Shown piece by piece: positions 1 through 6,414 of a stretch of DNA of 9,203 bases (positions within the stretch are counted from its first letter, which is position 1; each line of letters starts with the position of its first letter). The notes below the pieces were generated by a model. It had not been told where the DNA came from. It saw only the letters and a list, made by a program, of their open reading frames with translations, and did no database searches. The translations under genes and the position numbers were made by a program. The DNA is from AC-52 sp044870295 (GTDB lineage: Bacteria; Actinomycetota; UBA4738): assembly GCA_044870295.1 (NCBI GenBank), contig JBIOYQ010000216.1, forward strand, positions 1-9,203, written 5' to 3'.

Positions 1-20
1 TGTTCGATGGTCATCGAACA
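1..20. promoter_or_regulatory. Perfect inverted repeat, candidate operator
   Basis: TGTTCGATGGTCATCGAACA is a perfect inverted repeat with 9-base arms around a 2-base centre. Size and symmetry fit a dimeric helix-turn-helix regulator such as a TetR-family protein. It ends 50 bases before the candidate -35 box of the transporter operon. It may therefore be the operator of the TetR protein encoded at 2391-3029, or it may belong to a divergent gene beyond the left edge. The repeat is seen directly; the binding role is inferred. Confidence 0.55.
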
Positions 21-70
21 ATGGACGGTACGTTCCCGGAGGCACTCGAGCGACCTCCGTCCGGTCCAAC

Positions 71-100
71 TTGACACGGGAAGCGTAACGACGGTAAGTT
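71..100 (+). promoter_or_regulatory. Candidate sigma-70-type promoter of the MMPL-tetR operon
   Basis: A consensus -35 box TTGACA (71-76) is followed after 18 bases by TAAGTT (95-100), which fits the loose TAnnnT -10 pattern common in actinobacteria. The start of transcription would fall near 107, leaving a leader of about 40 bases before the ATG at 147. The -35 box is strong and the -10 box weak, so the call is moderate. Confidence 0.45.
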
Positions 101-102
101 AC
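85..102. promoter_or_regulatory. Inverted repeat GTAAC-N8-GTTAC over the -10 box
   Basis: GTAAC (85-89) and GTTAC (98-102) form an 18-base interrupted inverted repeat that spans the candidate -10 box. A repressor bound here would block RNA polymerase directly. The arms are only 5 bases, so chance is possible. Confidence 0.3.
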
Positions 103-104
103 TG

Positions 105-114
105 CGCCTAGGCG
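105..114. promoter_or_regulatory. Palindrome CGCCTAGGCG at the predicted transcription start
   Basis: CGCCTAGGCG is a perfect 10-base palindrome placed where transcription from the 71-100 promoter would begin. It contains CTAG, which is rare in many bacterial genomes. It could be a half of a larger operator or a coincidence. Confidence 0.25.
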
Positions 115-130
115 TGTGGGCAGCACCGTC

Positions 131-144
131 GGAGGGAGGAAAGG
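131..144 (+). promoter_or_regulatory. Ribosome binding site that fixes the MMPL start
   Basis: A purine-rich GGAGGGAGGAAAGG run ends two bases before the ATG at 147 and offers a Shine-Dalgarno match at good spacing. It overlaps codons of the longer in-frame reading from the GTG at 114, so 147 is the better start. Confidence 0.75.
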
Positions 145-146
145 CC

Positions 147-2390
147 ATGCTGGAGCGACTGGGAAGGTTCGCGGTACGGCGGCGGCGGGCGGTCCTGGTC
201 GGGACCGTGATCGGGGTGATCCTGGCGGGGGCGTTCGGGGGGAGCGTGGTCAAGAACCTCTCGAACGGCGGGTTCACGGACCCCAGCTCCGACTCCCAGC
301 GAGCGGACGACATCCTGGCCGACTCCTTCCACGGCGGCGTCCCCAACTTCGTCCTATTGGTGAACGCGCGAGATGGGAACGTCGACGACCCGGCCGTGGC
401 CCAGGCCGGGGCGGCGCTGACCCAACGGCTGGCCAAGGAGCCAGGCATCGAGGCTTCGTTCTCGTACTGGACGCTCGGGTCCCCGGCGCCGCTGCGGAGC
501 ACCGACTCGACCGAAGCACTGGTCCTGGCCCGCATCGAGGGGGACCCGGATGAGGTGCGTGACCGGGTGAAGGAGCTCTCGCCGACGTACACCATCACCG
601 ATCCGGTCATCACCGTCCGCGTGGGCGGGCAGGCCGAGATCTTCCGCCAGGTCGGCACCCAGGTCGAGGACGACCTGCGCAAGGCGGAGACCATCACCTT
701 CCCGGTCGTGCTGATCCTGCTGATCCTGGTGTTCGGCAGCGTCGTGGCGGCCGGTCTGCCGCTGGCCACGGGCGCCATCGCCGTCGTGGGCACGCTGCTG
801 GTGCTGCAGGTCATCGCGGCCCTCACGGACGTGTCCATCTTCTCCTTGAACCTGACCACGGCGCTCGGTATCGGGCTGGGGATCGACTACAGCCTGTTCA
901 TGGTGTCGCGGTACCGCGAGGAGACCCGCCACGGCCTGGCGTCCGACGACGCCGTCGTCCGCGCGGTGCAGACGGCGGGCCGCACGGTCCTGTTCAGCGG
1001 TCTCACCGTGGCCATCTCGATGGCCGCGCTGCTGGTCTTCCCGCTGTTCTTCCTGCGGTCCTTCGCGTATGCGGGGATCGCGGTGGTGGCGCTGGCCCTG
1101 ATCGGCGCGCTCTTGTTCCTGCCGGCGCTGCTGGCGGCCCTGGGGCCGCGGGTGGACAAGCTCACGCTGTGGAGGCACGAGCCGAAGGAGGTCGGCGAGG
1201 GCATGTGGCACCGCATCGCCATGTTCGTGATGCGCCGGCCGATCCCGATCGCCGCCGGCGTGGTGGCGCTGCTGGTAGTGCTGGGCGCGCCGTTCCTCGG
1301 GGTGCACTTCGGTCTTCCCGACGATCGCGTGCTGCCCGCCACGGCCACCAGCCGGCAGGTGCAGCAGGAGATCCGGACGAACTTCTCCTCGGAGGAGGCC
1401 TCGGCTCTGTCGGTGGTGGCGCCCGACGCGGGCGCACCGAGCGAGGCGCTGAACGCGAAGGTCGGCGGGTACGCGGCCACGCTCTCCGGGCTGCCCGGCG
1501 TGGCCCGGGTGGACGCCGTCAGCGGCTCGTACGTCAAGGGACAGCAGGTGGCCCCGCCGAGCCCGGCGTCGCAGCGGTTCCAGGGACCCACTGGCACCTG
1601 GCTGTCGGTCGTCCCCGCGATCGAACCGATCTCGGCCCAGGGCGAGCAGCTGGTCCACGACATCCGTTCGACCCCGGCGCCGTTCGCCACGTTGGTGGGC
1701 GGACCGTCGGCGCAGCTGGTCGACAGCAAGGCCTCGATCTTCGGGCGGCTCCCGCTGGCGCTCGGCATCATTGCGCTGGTCACCTTCGTCGTCTTGTTCC
1801 TGATGACCGGCAGCGTGATCGTGCCGCTCAAGGCGCTGGTGCTGAACGTGCTCAGCCTGTCGGCGACGTTCGGCGCGCTGGTGTTCATCTTCCAGGAGGG
1901 CCACCTGGCGAACCTGCTGCACTTCACGTCGACGGGTACCCTGGACAGCTCCATGCCCGTGCTCATGTTCTGCATCGCGTTCGGCCTGTCCATGGACTAC
2001 GAGGTGTTCCTGCTCTCGCGGATCAAGGAGGAACACGACAGGACGGGCGACAACATGACGTCCGTGGCGGTCGGGCTGGAGCGGAGCGGGCGGATCGTGA
2101 CGGCCGCCGCGGCCATCCTGTCGGTGGTGTTCATCGCCTTCGCCACCAGCGAGGTCACGTTCATCAAGATGTTCGGCGTGGGGATGGCGCTGGCCGTGAT
2201 CGTGGACGCCACGCTGGTGCGGGGCGCGCTGGTGCCGGCGTTCATGCGGCTGGCCGGCAACGCGAACTGGTGGGCGCCACGTCCGCTGCGTCGGCTGTAC
2301 GAGCGGTTCGGGATCTCCGAAGCGGAGCCTTCCCCGACGCTCACCGTCGCGCTTCCCGAGCCAGAGCGGGTCGCGGTCGAGGGACGGTAG
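147..2390 (+). CDS. MMPL-family membrane transporter (RND superfamily)
   Basis: This 747-residue inner-membrane exporter resembles actinobacterial MMPL/YdfJ-type proteins, which move lipids, glycolipids or hydrophobic compounds using the proton gradient. The layout is two-fold: a first helix at about 15-35, an exported loop at about 36-182, and five helices at about 183-335. The pattern then repeats with a helix near 366-388, a loop to about 534 and five more helices to about 700. Each half carries the family Asp-Tyr pair inside a helix: GIDYSLF with D247-Y248, and SMDYEVF with D617-Y618. By analogy with MmpL3 these form the proton relay. Both pairs are followed by SR.KEE or SRYREE, the usual cytoplasmic turn. 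Length is normal and the C-terminal tail is short. The start at 147 is chosen over the GTG at 114 because of the strong ribosome binding site at 131-144. The tetR gene follows without a gap. The substrate cannot be deduced. Confidence 0.93.
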   Translation: MLERLGRFAVRRRRAVLVGTVIGVILAGAFGGSVVKNLSNGGFTDPSSDSQRADDILADSFHGGVPNFVLLVNARDGNVDDPAVAQAGAALTQRLAKEPGIEASFSYWTLGSPAPLRSTDSTEALVLARIEGDPDEVRDRVKELSPTYTITDPVITVRVGGQAEIFRQVGTQVEDDLRKAETITFPVVLILLILVFGSVVAAGLPLATGAIAVVGTLLVLQVIAALTDVSIFSLNLTTALGIGLGIDYSLFMVSRYREETRHGLASDDAVVRAVQTAGRTVLFSGLTVAISMAALLVFPLFFLRSFAYAGIAVVALALIGALLFLPALLAALGPRVDKLTLWRHEPKEVGEGMWHRIAMFVMRRPIPIAAGVVALLVVLGAPFLGVHFGLPDDRVLPATATSRQVQQEIRTNFSSEEASALSVVAPDAGAPSEALNAKVGGYAATLSGLPGVARVDAVSGSYVKGQQVAPPSPASQRFQGPTGTWLSVVPAIEPISAQGEQLVHDIRSTPAPFATLVGGPSAQLVDSKASIFGRLPLALGIIALVTFVVLFLMTGSVIVPLKALVLNVLSLSATFGALVFIFQEGHLANLLHFTSTGTLDSSMPVLMFCIAFGLSMDYEVFLLSRIKEEHDRTGDNMTSVAVGLERSGRIVTAAAAILSVVFIAFATSEVTFIKMFGVGMALAVIVDATLVRGALVPAFMRLAGNANWWAPRPLRRLYERFGISEAEPSPTLTVALPEPERVAVEGR

Positions 2391-3029
2391 ATGGCGACCA
2401 CCACTCCGAAGTCGATCTCCCCTCGCCGGCGGCGGGCCCGGCGGGGGGAGGGCGAGCATCTCCGCGAGGAGATCATCGAGGCGGTCGAGCGCCTGCTGAT
2501 CGAGACGGGCGACGAGGCGGCCGTCACCATCCGTGCGGTGGCAGACGCCGTCGGGGTCACCCCGCCGTCCGTGTATCTCCACTTCGCCGACAAGGACGAG
2601 ATGCTGTTCGCGGTGTGCGAGCGGAACTTCGCCGAGCTGGACCGGTTGACCCAGGAGGCGGCGGCAGGATCCGACGATCCCATCGAGTCGCTGGCCCGGC
2701 GGGGCAGGGCCTACGTCCGGTTCGGGGTCGAACACCCCGAGCAGTACCGCATCCTGTTCATGGGCAAGCCGTCACGGACGCCGGAGAACTTCGACCTGGA
2801 GCGGCTGGGCGACGCCGCGGCCTTCGGCCACCTACTGGAACACGTCAACGCATGCGTGCAGGCGGGGTTGATCGACGGCGACCCGATGCGGGTGTCCCTG
2901 GTCCTGTGGGCTGGGGTGCACGGGCTGACGTCGCTGCTGATCTCCAAGCCCGAGTTCCCATGGCCGCCGGTCGACGAGATGGCAGATGCGGTCTGCCACG
3001 CCCTGCTGCACGGCCTGGCGCCGCGCTAG
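2391..3029 (+). CDS. TetR-family transcriptional repressor with WHG domain
   Basis: This 212-residue protein has an Arg-rich N-terminal tail (11-18) and a TetR DNA-binding domain at about 22-72. The recognition region is at 46-72, with the family signature AVGVTPPSVYLHFADKDEML. The helical C-terminal half carries W173-A-G-V-H-G178, the motif that names the WHG (TetR C-terminal) ligand domain. The ATG follows the transporter's TAG stop directly. A ribosome binding site GAGGGA lies at 2379-2384 inside the end of the transporter gene, so the two are translationally linked. It probably represses its own operon and releases DNA when a hydrophobic ligand, perhaps a substrate of the pump, binds. The inverted repeats at 1-20 and 85-102 are candidate targets. 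Family assignment is firm; target and ligand are inferred. The 36-base gap to the convergent CHRD gene shows no clear terminator. Confidence 0.93.
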   Translation: MATTTPKSISPRRRRARRGEGEHLREEIIEAVERLLIETGDEAAVTIRAVADAVGVTPPSVYLHFADKDEMLFAVCERNFAELDRLTQEAAAGSDDPIESLARRGRAYVRFGVEHPEQYRILFMGKPSRTPENFDLERLGDAAAFGHLLEHVNACVQAGLIDGDPMRVSLVLWAGVHGLTSLLISKPEFPWPPVDEMADAVCHALLHGLAPR

Positions 3030-3065
3030 GCACGTAGGCGCTTCCGTCGCGAACCGGGTGGTGCG

Positions 3066-3512
3066 TTAGCCGGTACTGAGCTGGTCGCGGATGGCGCCTC
3101 CTGGGAACGTCGGCGTGTGCACGTTCACGTAGTACTGGCTCGGCCTCTGGAGGATGTCGGCCAGGAGGGCAGTATCGGCGGTGACGCACTCGCTGGAGGC
3201 GCCTGGGTCGCCGGATGCCGGGATCGTGAGCGGGATGACGATGGGGCCGTTCCTCCCGGCGTTGGCCACGTGCACGTGCGCGGCCGTCGGCGCCTCGAGG
3301 TTGCTGATCGTCAGCCCATAGCAGAACTGGTCGCCATCGATGACGGCGCTGAAGCTCCCGATGCCATCCGGATCCGCGTCCGGGATCTCGTTGTGGCCCT
3401 TCAGCGAGGCGAACAGGGGTCCCTGGCTCGACGCCGAGAAGACGGTGCTGGCGGATAGCACCCCTCCGACAAGGGCGGCCACCAGGAGCAGCACACCGGC
3501 ACGGAGTCTCAT
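3066..3512 (-). CDS. Secreted CHRD-domain protein
   Basis: This 148-residue exported protein has an N-terminal signal sequence (basic MRLR, then a hydrophobic stretch at about 6-22, with cleavage likely near 25-29). The rest is a single CHRD domain, first described in chordin. Recognisable landmarks are LKGHNEIP (37-44), CYGL (64-67), AAHVHVANAGRNGPIV (77-92) and YYVNVHTPTFPGGAIRDQL (127-145). C64 and C109 could form a disulfide. The closing motif reads GAIRDQL where many family members have GAIRGQL. A good ribosome binding site AAGGAG (3520-3525) supports the ATG. The role of bacterial CHRD proteins is poorly known; a secreted or surface-attached binding role is possible. It is divergent from the secreted-protein gene at 3759, with which it may share regulation. 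Confidence 0.88.
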   Translation of the reverse strand: MRLRAGVLLLVAALVGGVLSASTVFSASSQGPLFASLKGHNEIPDADPDGIGSFSAVIDGDQFCYGLTISNLEAPTAAHVHVANAGRNGPIVIPLTIPASGDPGASSECVTADTALLADILQRPSQYYVNVHTPTFPGGAIRDQLSTG

Positions 3513-3631
3513 GGCTGGGCTCCTTCCTGTGAGGGACGGTCAGGCTATCCCCTTCCCCCAGAAAACGCGCCGCGGTGCTTCCCTTGCTGGGCGAGTCCCA
3601 GCCCGCGGTCGTCACGGCACGTCGCGGCCGT

Positions 3632-3660
3632 TTGCGACGCCCGGACCATCGGCTCATAGT
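3632..3660 (+). promoter_or_regulatory. Candidate promoter for the secreted-protein gene at 3759
   Basis: TTGCGA (3632-3637) and CATAGT (3655-3660) are separated by 17 bases and each matches 4 of 6 sigma-70 consensus positions. Transcription would start near 3667, giving a leader of about 90 bases. It lies in the 246-base spacer (3513-3758) between the two divergent secreted-protein genes. In the rest of that spacer I see only a weak TAnnnT element for the leftward gene. Confidence 0.35.
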
Positions 3661-3758
3661 CCTTTCATGGCATGGGGTCGCCCGCCCCGTGGTCCTCCGA
3701 GCCGGCTGCGCTGGTGTTCGTCTACCGCGATTCAGCTTCCCTCCGAGAGGAGTGGCCC

Positions 3759-4256
3759 GTGCGACGACTGATTGCTCTGCTGGTTCCCGCCTTCCTGTTG
3801 ATACCGCTCTCTGCGCTGCCGGCGTCGGCCGACAAGCCGATCAGGGAGCCGTTGATAGCCGAGGACTTCACCGTCGAGGGCAGCTGCGACTTCCCCGTGT
3901 TCGTCGACTTCGTCGCGAACCACGAGTTCATCAAGACCTTCTTCGACAAGGATGGGAATGTCACCGATCAGATGATCACCGGCCACCTAACCCAGAACCT
4001 GACCAACCTGGACACCGGGAAGACCATCTTCTACAACGTGTCCGGACCCGGGTTCCTCATCTTCTTCGAGGACGGCTCGCTCGACTTCGTCCTTGGAGGA
4101 AGGTCCTCGGTGTTCCTCTTCCCTGGCCAAGTGGAGGGCCTGCCGCTGTTCTTCGTGAACTCGGGCCAGGTCACGCTTCACCTCGACGCGGAGGGCAACC
4201 TCGTCAGCGTGGAACAGGTGGGGCACATCGAGGACGTCTGCGCCGCGCTGGCCTGA
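3759..4256 (+). CDS. Secreted protein of unknown function, 165 residues
   Basis: The chosen start is GTG at 3759, with ribosome binding site AGAGGAG at 3746-3752. The longer in-frame reading from 3672 would bury the signal peptide. The protein starts with MRRLIALLV and has a hydrophobic core to about 20 and a signal-peptidase site ASA ending at A24. The mature part is about 141 residues, rich in beta-strand-like alternation (for example TNLDTGKTIFYNVSGPG at 83-98). It has only two cysteines, C43 near the start and C161 near the end, which could close the fold with one disulfide. I recall similar small exported proteins with this shape from soil actinobacteria, without an assigned function. 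It is convergent with the monooxygenase gene, with 33 bases between stops and no clear terminator hairpin. Confidence 0.82.
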   Translation: MRRLIALLVPAFLLIPLSALPASADKPIREPLIAEDFTVEGSCDFPVFVDFVANHEFIKTFFDKDGNVTDQMITGHLTQNLTNLDTGKTIFYNVSGPGFLIFFEDGSLDFVLGGRSSVFLFPGQVEGLPLFFVNSGQVTLHLDAEGNLVSVEQVGHIEDVCAALA

Positions 4257-4289
4257 CCACGCGCCGAGCCTTCCTGAACAGCCGGGATC

Positions 4290-5393
4290 TCAGGCCACGG
4301 TTGCCGCCGGGGTCCTCTGATCGCTGGTCTGCTGACGTGCGGCGATGTGCTTGGCCACGTACTCCGCGTCGCGGCGGACCCCCGTGATCACGTCCGACGA
4401 GAGCGCGTACTGGAGCTCGAGTCCCATGAAGTACAGGCCCGGCTCGTCCACGACGATCCCCCGCCGGTGCTTTGGCTCGCCCTCCTCGTCGAAGATCGGG
4501 AGATCGATCCACGAGAAGTCCGGGCGGAATCCCGTGCACCAGATGACGTTGGCCACGTCCAGCGTCTGCCCGTCGTCCAGCTGCGGCATACCGTCATGGA
4601 CGCCCGCCACGCGAGGCCCCCGCTGCACGCCCGCCCGCACCAGGTCCTTTGGCTTCACCCGAACCAGCGGGGCGGCCATGTGCTTCATCTTCGGCAACAC
4701 CTTGCGGCCGATCGGGTTCCCCCGGCTCAGCACGTGGTGGCCGATGAACCGAAAGATCGCGAACCCGATCACGGACCTGCGAGTGTCGATCCGTGGCGGG
4801 ATGTGCCCCGACTCCTTCCCGGCCAGCCACGTCGGATGGCTCCGCACCAGCTCGATGGAGATGTCCGCTCCCGAATTGCCCACGCCCACCACCAGCACGC
4901 CGCCCTCTCGGAGCTGGGACGGATTCCGATAGTCCACCGAGTGCATTTGGACGATGCCCGGGTCCAGCTCCCAGGCAAACGGCGGCACCTTCGGGATCTG
5001 GAATGCCCCCGTCGCGACCACGACCTGGTCGGCTTCCAGCCGCCCCTCCGTCGTCTCCACCACGAATCGCTGACCCTGTCGAGACAGGCGCTGCGCCCGC
5101 ACGCCGGTGCGGACGGGCAGCTCGAACCGGGCCGCGTAGGACTCCAGGTACTCGGCGAACTCGTCCTTGCTCGGGGCTCGCCACCACCGGCCGGGGTAGG
5201 GCATGCCGACGAGGCCGTCGAACATCCCCGGGGTGAACAGGCGCAGCGAATCCCAGCGCTTCCGCCACGAGTCCCCGACCCGCTCGTTGCCATCCAGGAT
5301 CACGAGGGGCAGTCCTCGCTTCTTCAGGAGGTACCCGGTGGACAGGCCCGACTGCCCGCCGCCGATGATCACGGTCCCGACTGTCTCGCTCAT
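4290..5393 (-). CDS. FAD/NADPH-dependent flavoprotein monooxygenase, CzcO/FMO-like
   Basis: This 367-residue soluble flavoprotein resembles the CzcO/FMO-like group (COG2072), which oxidises organic substrates using FAD, NADPH and oxygen. The FAD-binding glycine motif is GGGQSG at 11-16. The NADPH motif is GVGNSG at 170-175. ATG-type motifs appear as VVATGAF (125-131) and WCTGFRPD (285-292). In the region of the FMO fingerprint FxGxxxHxxxY, the H151 and Y155 positions are kept but the F and G positions are P145 and I147, as I recall for CzcO-like relatives. The ATG at 5391-5393 has ribosome binding site AAGGAG (5400-5405) lying inside the end of the hydrolase gene, whose stop is only 2 bases upstream. 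The two are therefore co-translated. An N-hydroxylase, S-oxidase or Baeyer-Villiger role are all possible; the substrate is unknown. Older database names suggesting potassium transport for this family should not be taken literally. Confidence 0.9.
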   Translation of the reverse strand: MSETVGTVIIGGGQSGLSTGYLLKKRGLPLVILDGNERVGDSWRKRWDSLRLFTPGMFDGLVGMPYPGRWWRAPSKDEFAEYLESYAARFELPVRTGVRAQRLSRQGQRFVVETTEGRLEADQVVVATGAFQIPKVPPFAWELDPGIVQMHSVDYRNPSQLREGGVLVVGVGNSGADISIELVRSHPTWLAGKESGHIPPRIDTRRSVIGFAIFRFIGHHVLSRGNPIGRKVLPKMKHMAAPLVRVKPKDLVRAGVQRGPRVAGVHDGMPQLDDGQTLDVANVIWCTGFRPDFSWIDLPIFDEEGEPKHRRGIVVDEPGLYFMGLELQYALSSDVITGVRRDAEYVAKHIAARQQTSDQRTPAATVA

Positions 5394-5395
5394 GT

Positions 5396-6298
5396 TCAGC
5401 TCCTTGCTCGTGAGCCGACCGACGCGGCCAAGGCCTGCAGGAACGCGTCGGGCTGCTCGATGTGGGGGACGTGGCCGGCGTCCTCGACGACGTGCAGTGG
5501 CCAGCCGAACGCGGCGTGCGCCGCCTCGGCCATACGCAGGGGCGCCATCCGATCGTGCCGGCCCCAGATCAGGGTCACCGGAACGTGGATGTCGTGGAGC
5601 TCGGTGTCGCTGATCCGCTTCGTCCCGGCCTTCACCAGCTGCCGCATGGTCCGCTTGACCTGGCGAGCCTTCCCCCGCGACAGGATGTAGGCGGTGAACG
5701 CGTCGTACCAACCCGGATCGCGGCTCCTGGTCCGGGCGGGATCCAGGAGCGCCCACGCGGCGAACCGATCGCGGTTCCTCTCGGTGGGATGGATGGAGAA
5801 CCGGATGGCCGTCACGATGAACCGGATGGGCGGCCGGTAGCGCCCGATCCCGGGTGCACCGATCACCACCAGGCGTTCGATCAGGTCGCTGTGGCTCGCC
5901 GCGAAACGAGTGGCCAGGCTGCCGTTCAAGGAGTGAGCGACCAGCACCGGCTTCTCCGACCAGGTCTGCCGGATCAGCTCGGAGAGCCACGCCGAGAACG
6001 CGGCTGCTTCCATCCGTGGAACCGGCTCGGAAATCCCCAGGCCCGGCGAGTCGGGGACGATCAGCCGGTACCGCTCCGCCAGCCGGTTAACGACCAGGGC
6101 CCAGTACACGCCGCCGGTCCCGATCCCGCCGTGCAGGAGGATCACGGGCGGGCCGTCACCGGCCTCCAGGATCGAGGTGGGGACCCCGGCCACGTCGAGC
6201 CTTCGGCTCGAAACCGGAACGCCCGCCAGCATCCGGGCGCGGTTGGCCTCGTCCTCGCGCTCCGAGCGATCGATTGTCGCCTTGCGCTGCTGGCTCAT
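5396..6298 (-). CDS. Alpha/beta-fold hydrolase
   Basis: This 300-residue cytoplasmic hydrolase has the oxyanion-loop motif HGG at 56-58. The nucleophile elbow is A-H-S-L-N-G with S123, the acid is in WGRHD (D249), and the histidine is in EDAGHVPH (H276). The triad is complete and in the normal order. The elbow departs from the usual G-x-S-x-G: the first Gly is Ala121 and the last is Asn125. An N-terminal stretch of about 30 charged residues precedes the core. The start at 6296-6298 is preferred over the GTG at 6331 because GAGGAGG sits just before it. Esterase, lactonase or C-C hydrolase activity cannot be separated by eye. The 2-base gap to the monooxygenase suggests a two-step pathway, for instance hydrolysis of an ester formed by a Baeyer-Villiger reaction; that part is inference. 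Confidence 0.9.
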   Translation of the reverse strand: MSQQRKATIDRSEREDEANRARMLAGVPVSSRRLDVAGVPTSILEAGDGPPVILLHGGIGTGGVYWALVVNRLAERYRLIVPDSPGLGISEPVPRMEAAAFSAWLSELIRQTWSEKPVLVAHSLNGSLATRFAASHSDLIERLVVIGAPGIGRYRPPIRFIVTAIRFSIHPTERNRDRFAAWALLDPARTRSRDPGWYDAFTAYILSRGKARQVKRTMRQLVKAGTKRISDTELHDIHVPVTLIWGRHDRMAPLRMAEAAHAAFGWPLHVVEDAGHVPHIEQPDAFLQALAASVGSRARS

Positions 6299-6367
6299 GT
6301 GCGCCTCCTCGCCGTCCGCTGATGAGGGCACGTTAGGAGTGAGGAGATGGCGGACGCATCGGGGGAA

Positions 6368-6389
6368 CCGTCCATTTCGCCAAGGACGG
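6368..6389. promoter_or_regulatory. Inverted repeat CCGTCC-N10-GGACGG upstream of the hydrolase gene
   Basis: CCGTCC (6368-6373) and GGACGG (6384-6389) form a 22-base interrupted inverted repeat in the 116-base gap between the LuxR gene and the hydrolase gene. It could be an operator for a regulator of the hydrolase-monooxygenase pair. It could also be a weak stem-loop ending the LuxR transcript, but no T-run follows it on the - strand. Confidence 0.35.
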
Positions 6390-6414
6390 CGTGGGTAGTT
6401 CTATGTAGGCGAAC

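Noticed and set aside
114..146. Upstream GTG start for the MMPL transporter
   Set aside because: The strong ribosome binding site at 131-144 lies inside this extension, and the ATG at 147 gives the usual basic N-terminus before the first helix.
354..2735. A 793-codon open frame on the - strand opposite the transporter gene
   Set aside because: The product is His/Arg/Gln/Asp-rich with no domain or membrane pattern, as expected for a shadow frame in G+C-rich DNA. The opposite strand encodes a clear full-length MMPL protein.
1169..3037. A 622-codon + strand frame overlapping the transporter and tetR genes
   Set aside because: Gly/Arg/Ala-rich low-complexity translation without a recognisable domain; both in-frame neighbours it overlaps are well-supported genes.
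3030..3065. Terminator between the convergent tetR and CHRD genes
   Set aside because: Only a 4-base GCAC/GTGC pairing with a long loop is visible and there is no T-run.
5394..5990. N-terminal extension of the monooxygenase frame
   Set aside because: It overlaps the conserved core of the hydrolase in another frame and has no family similarity. The FAD motif begins 11 residues after the ATG at 5393, which has its own ribosome binding site.
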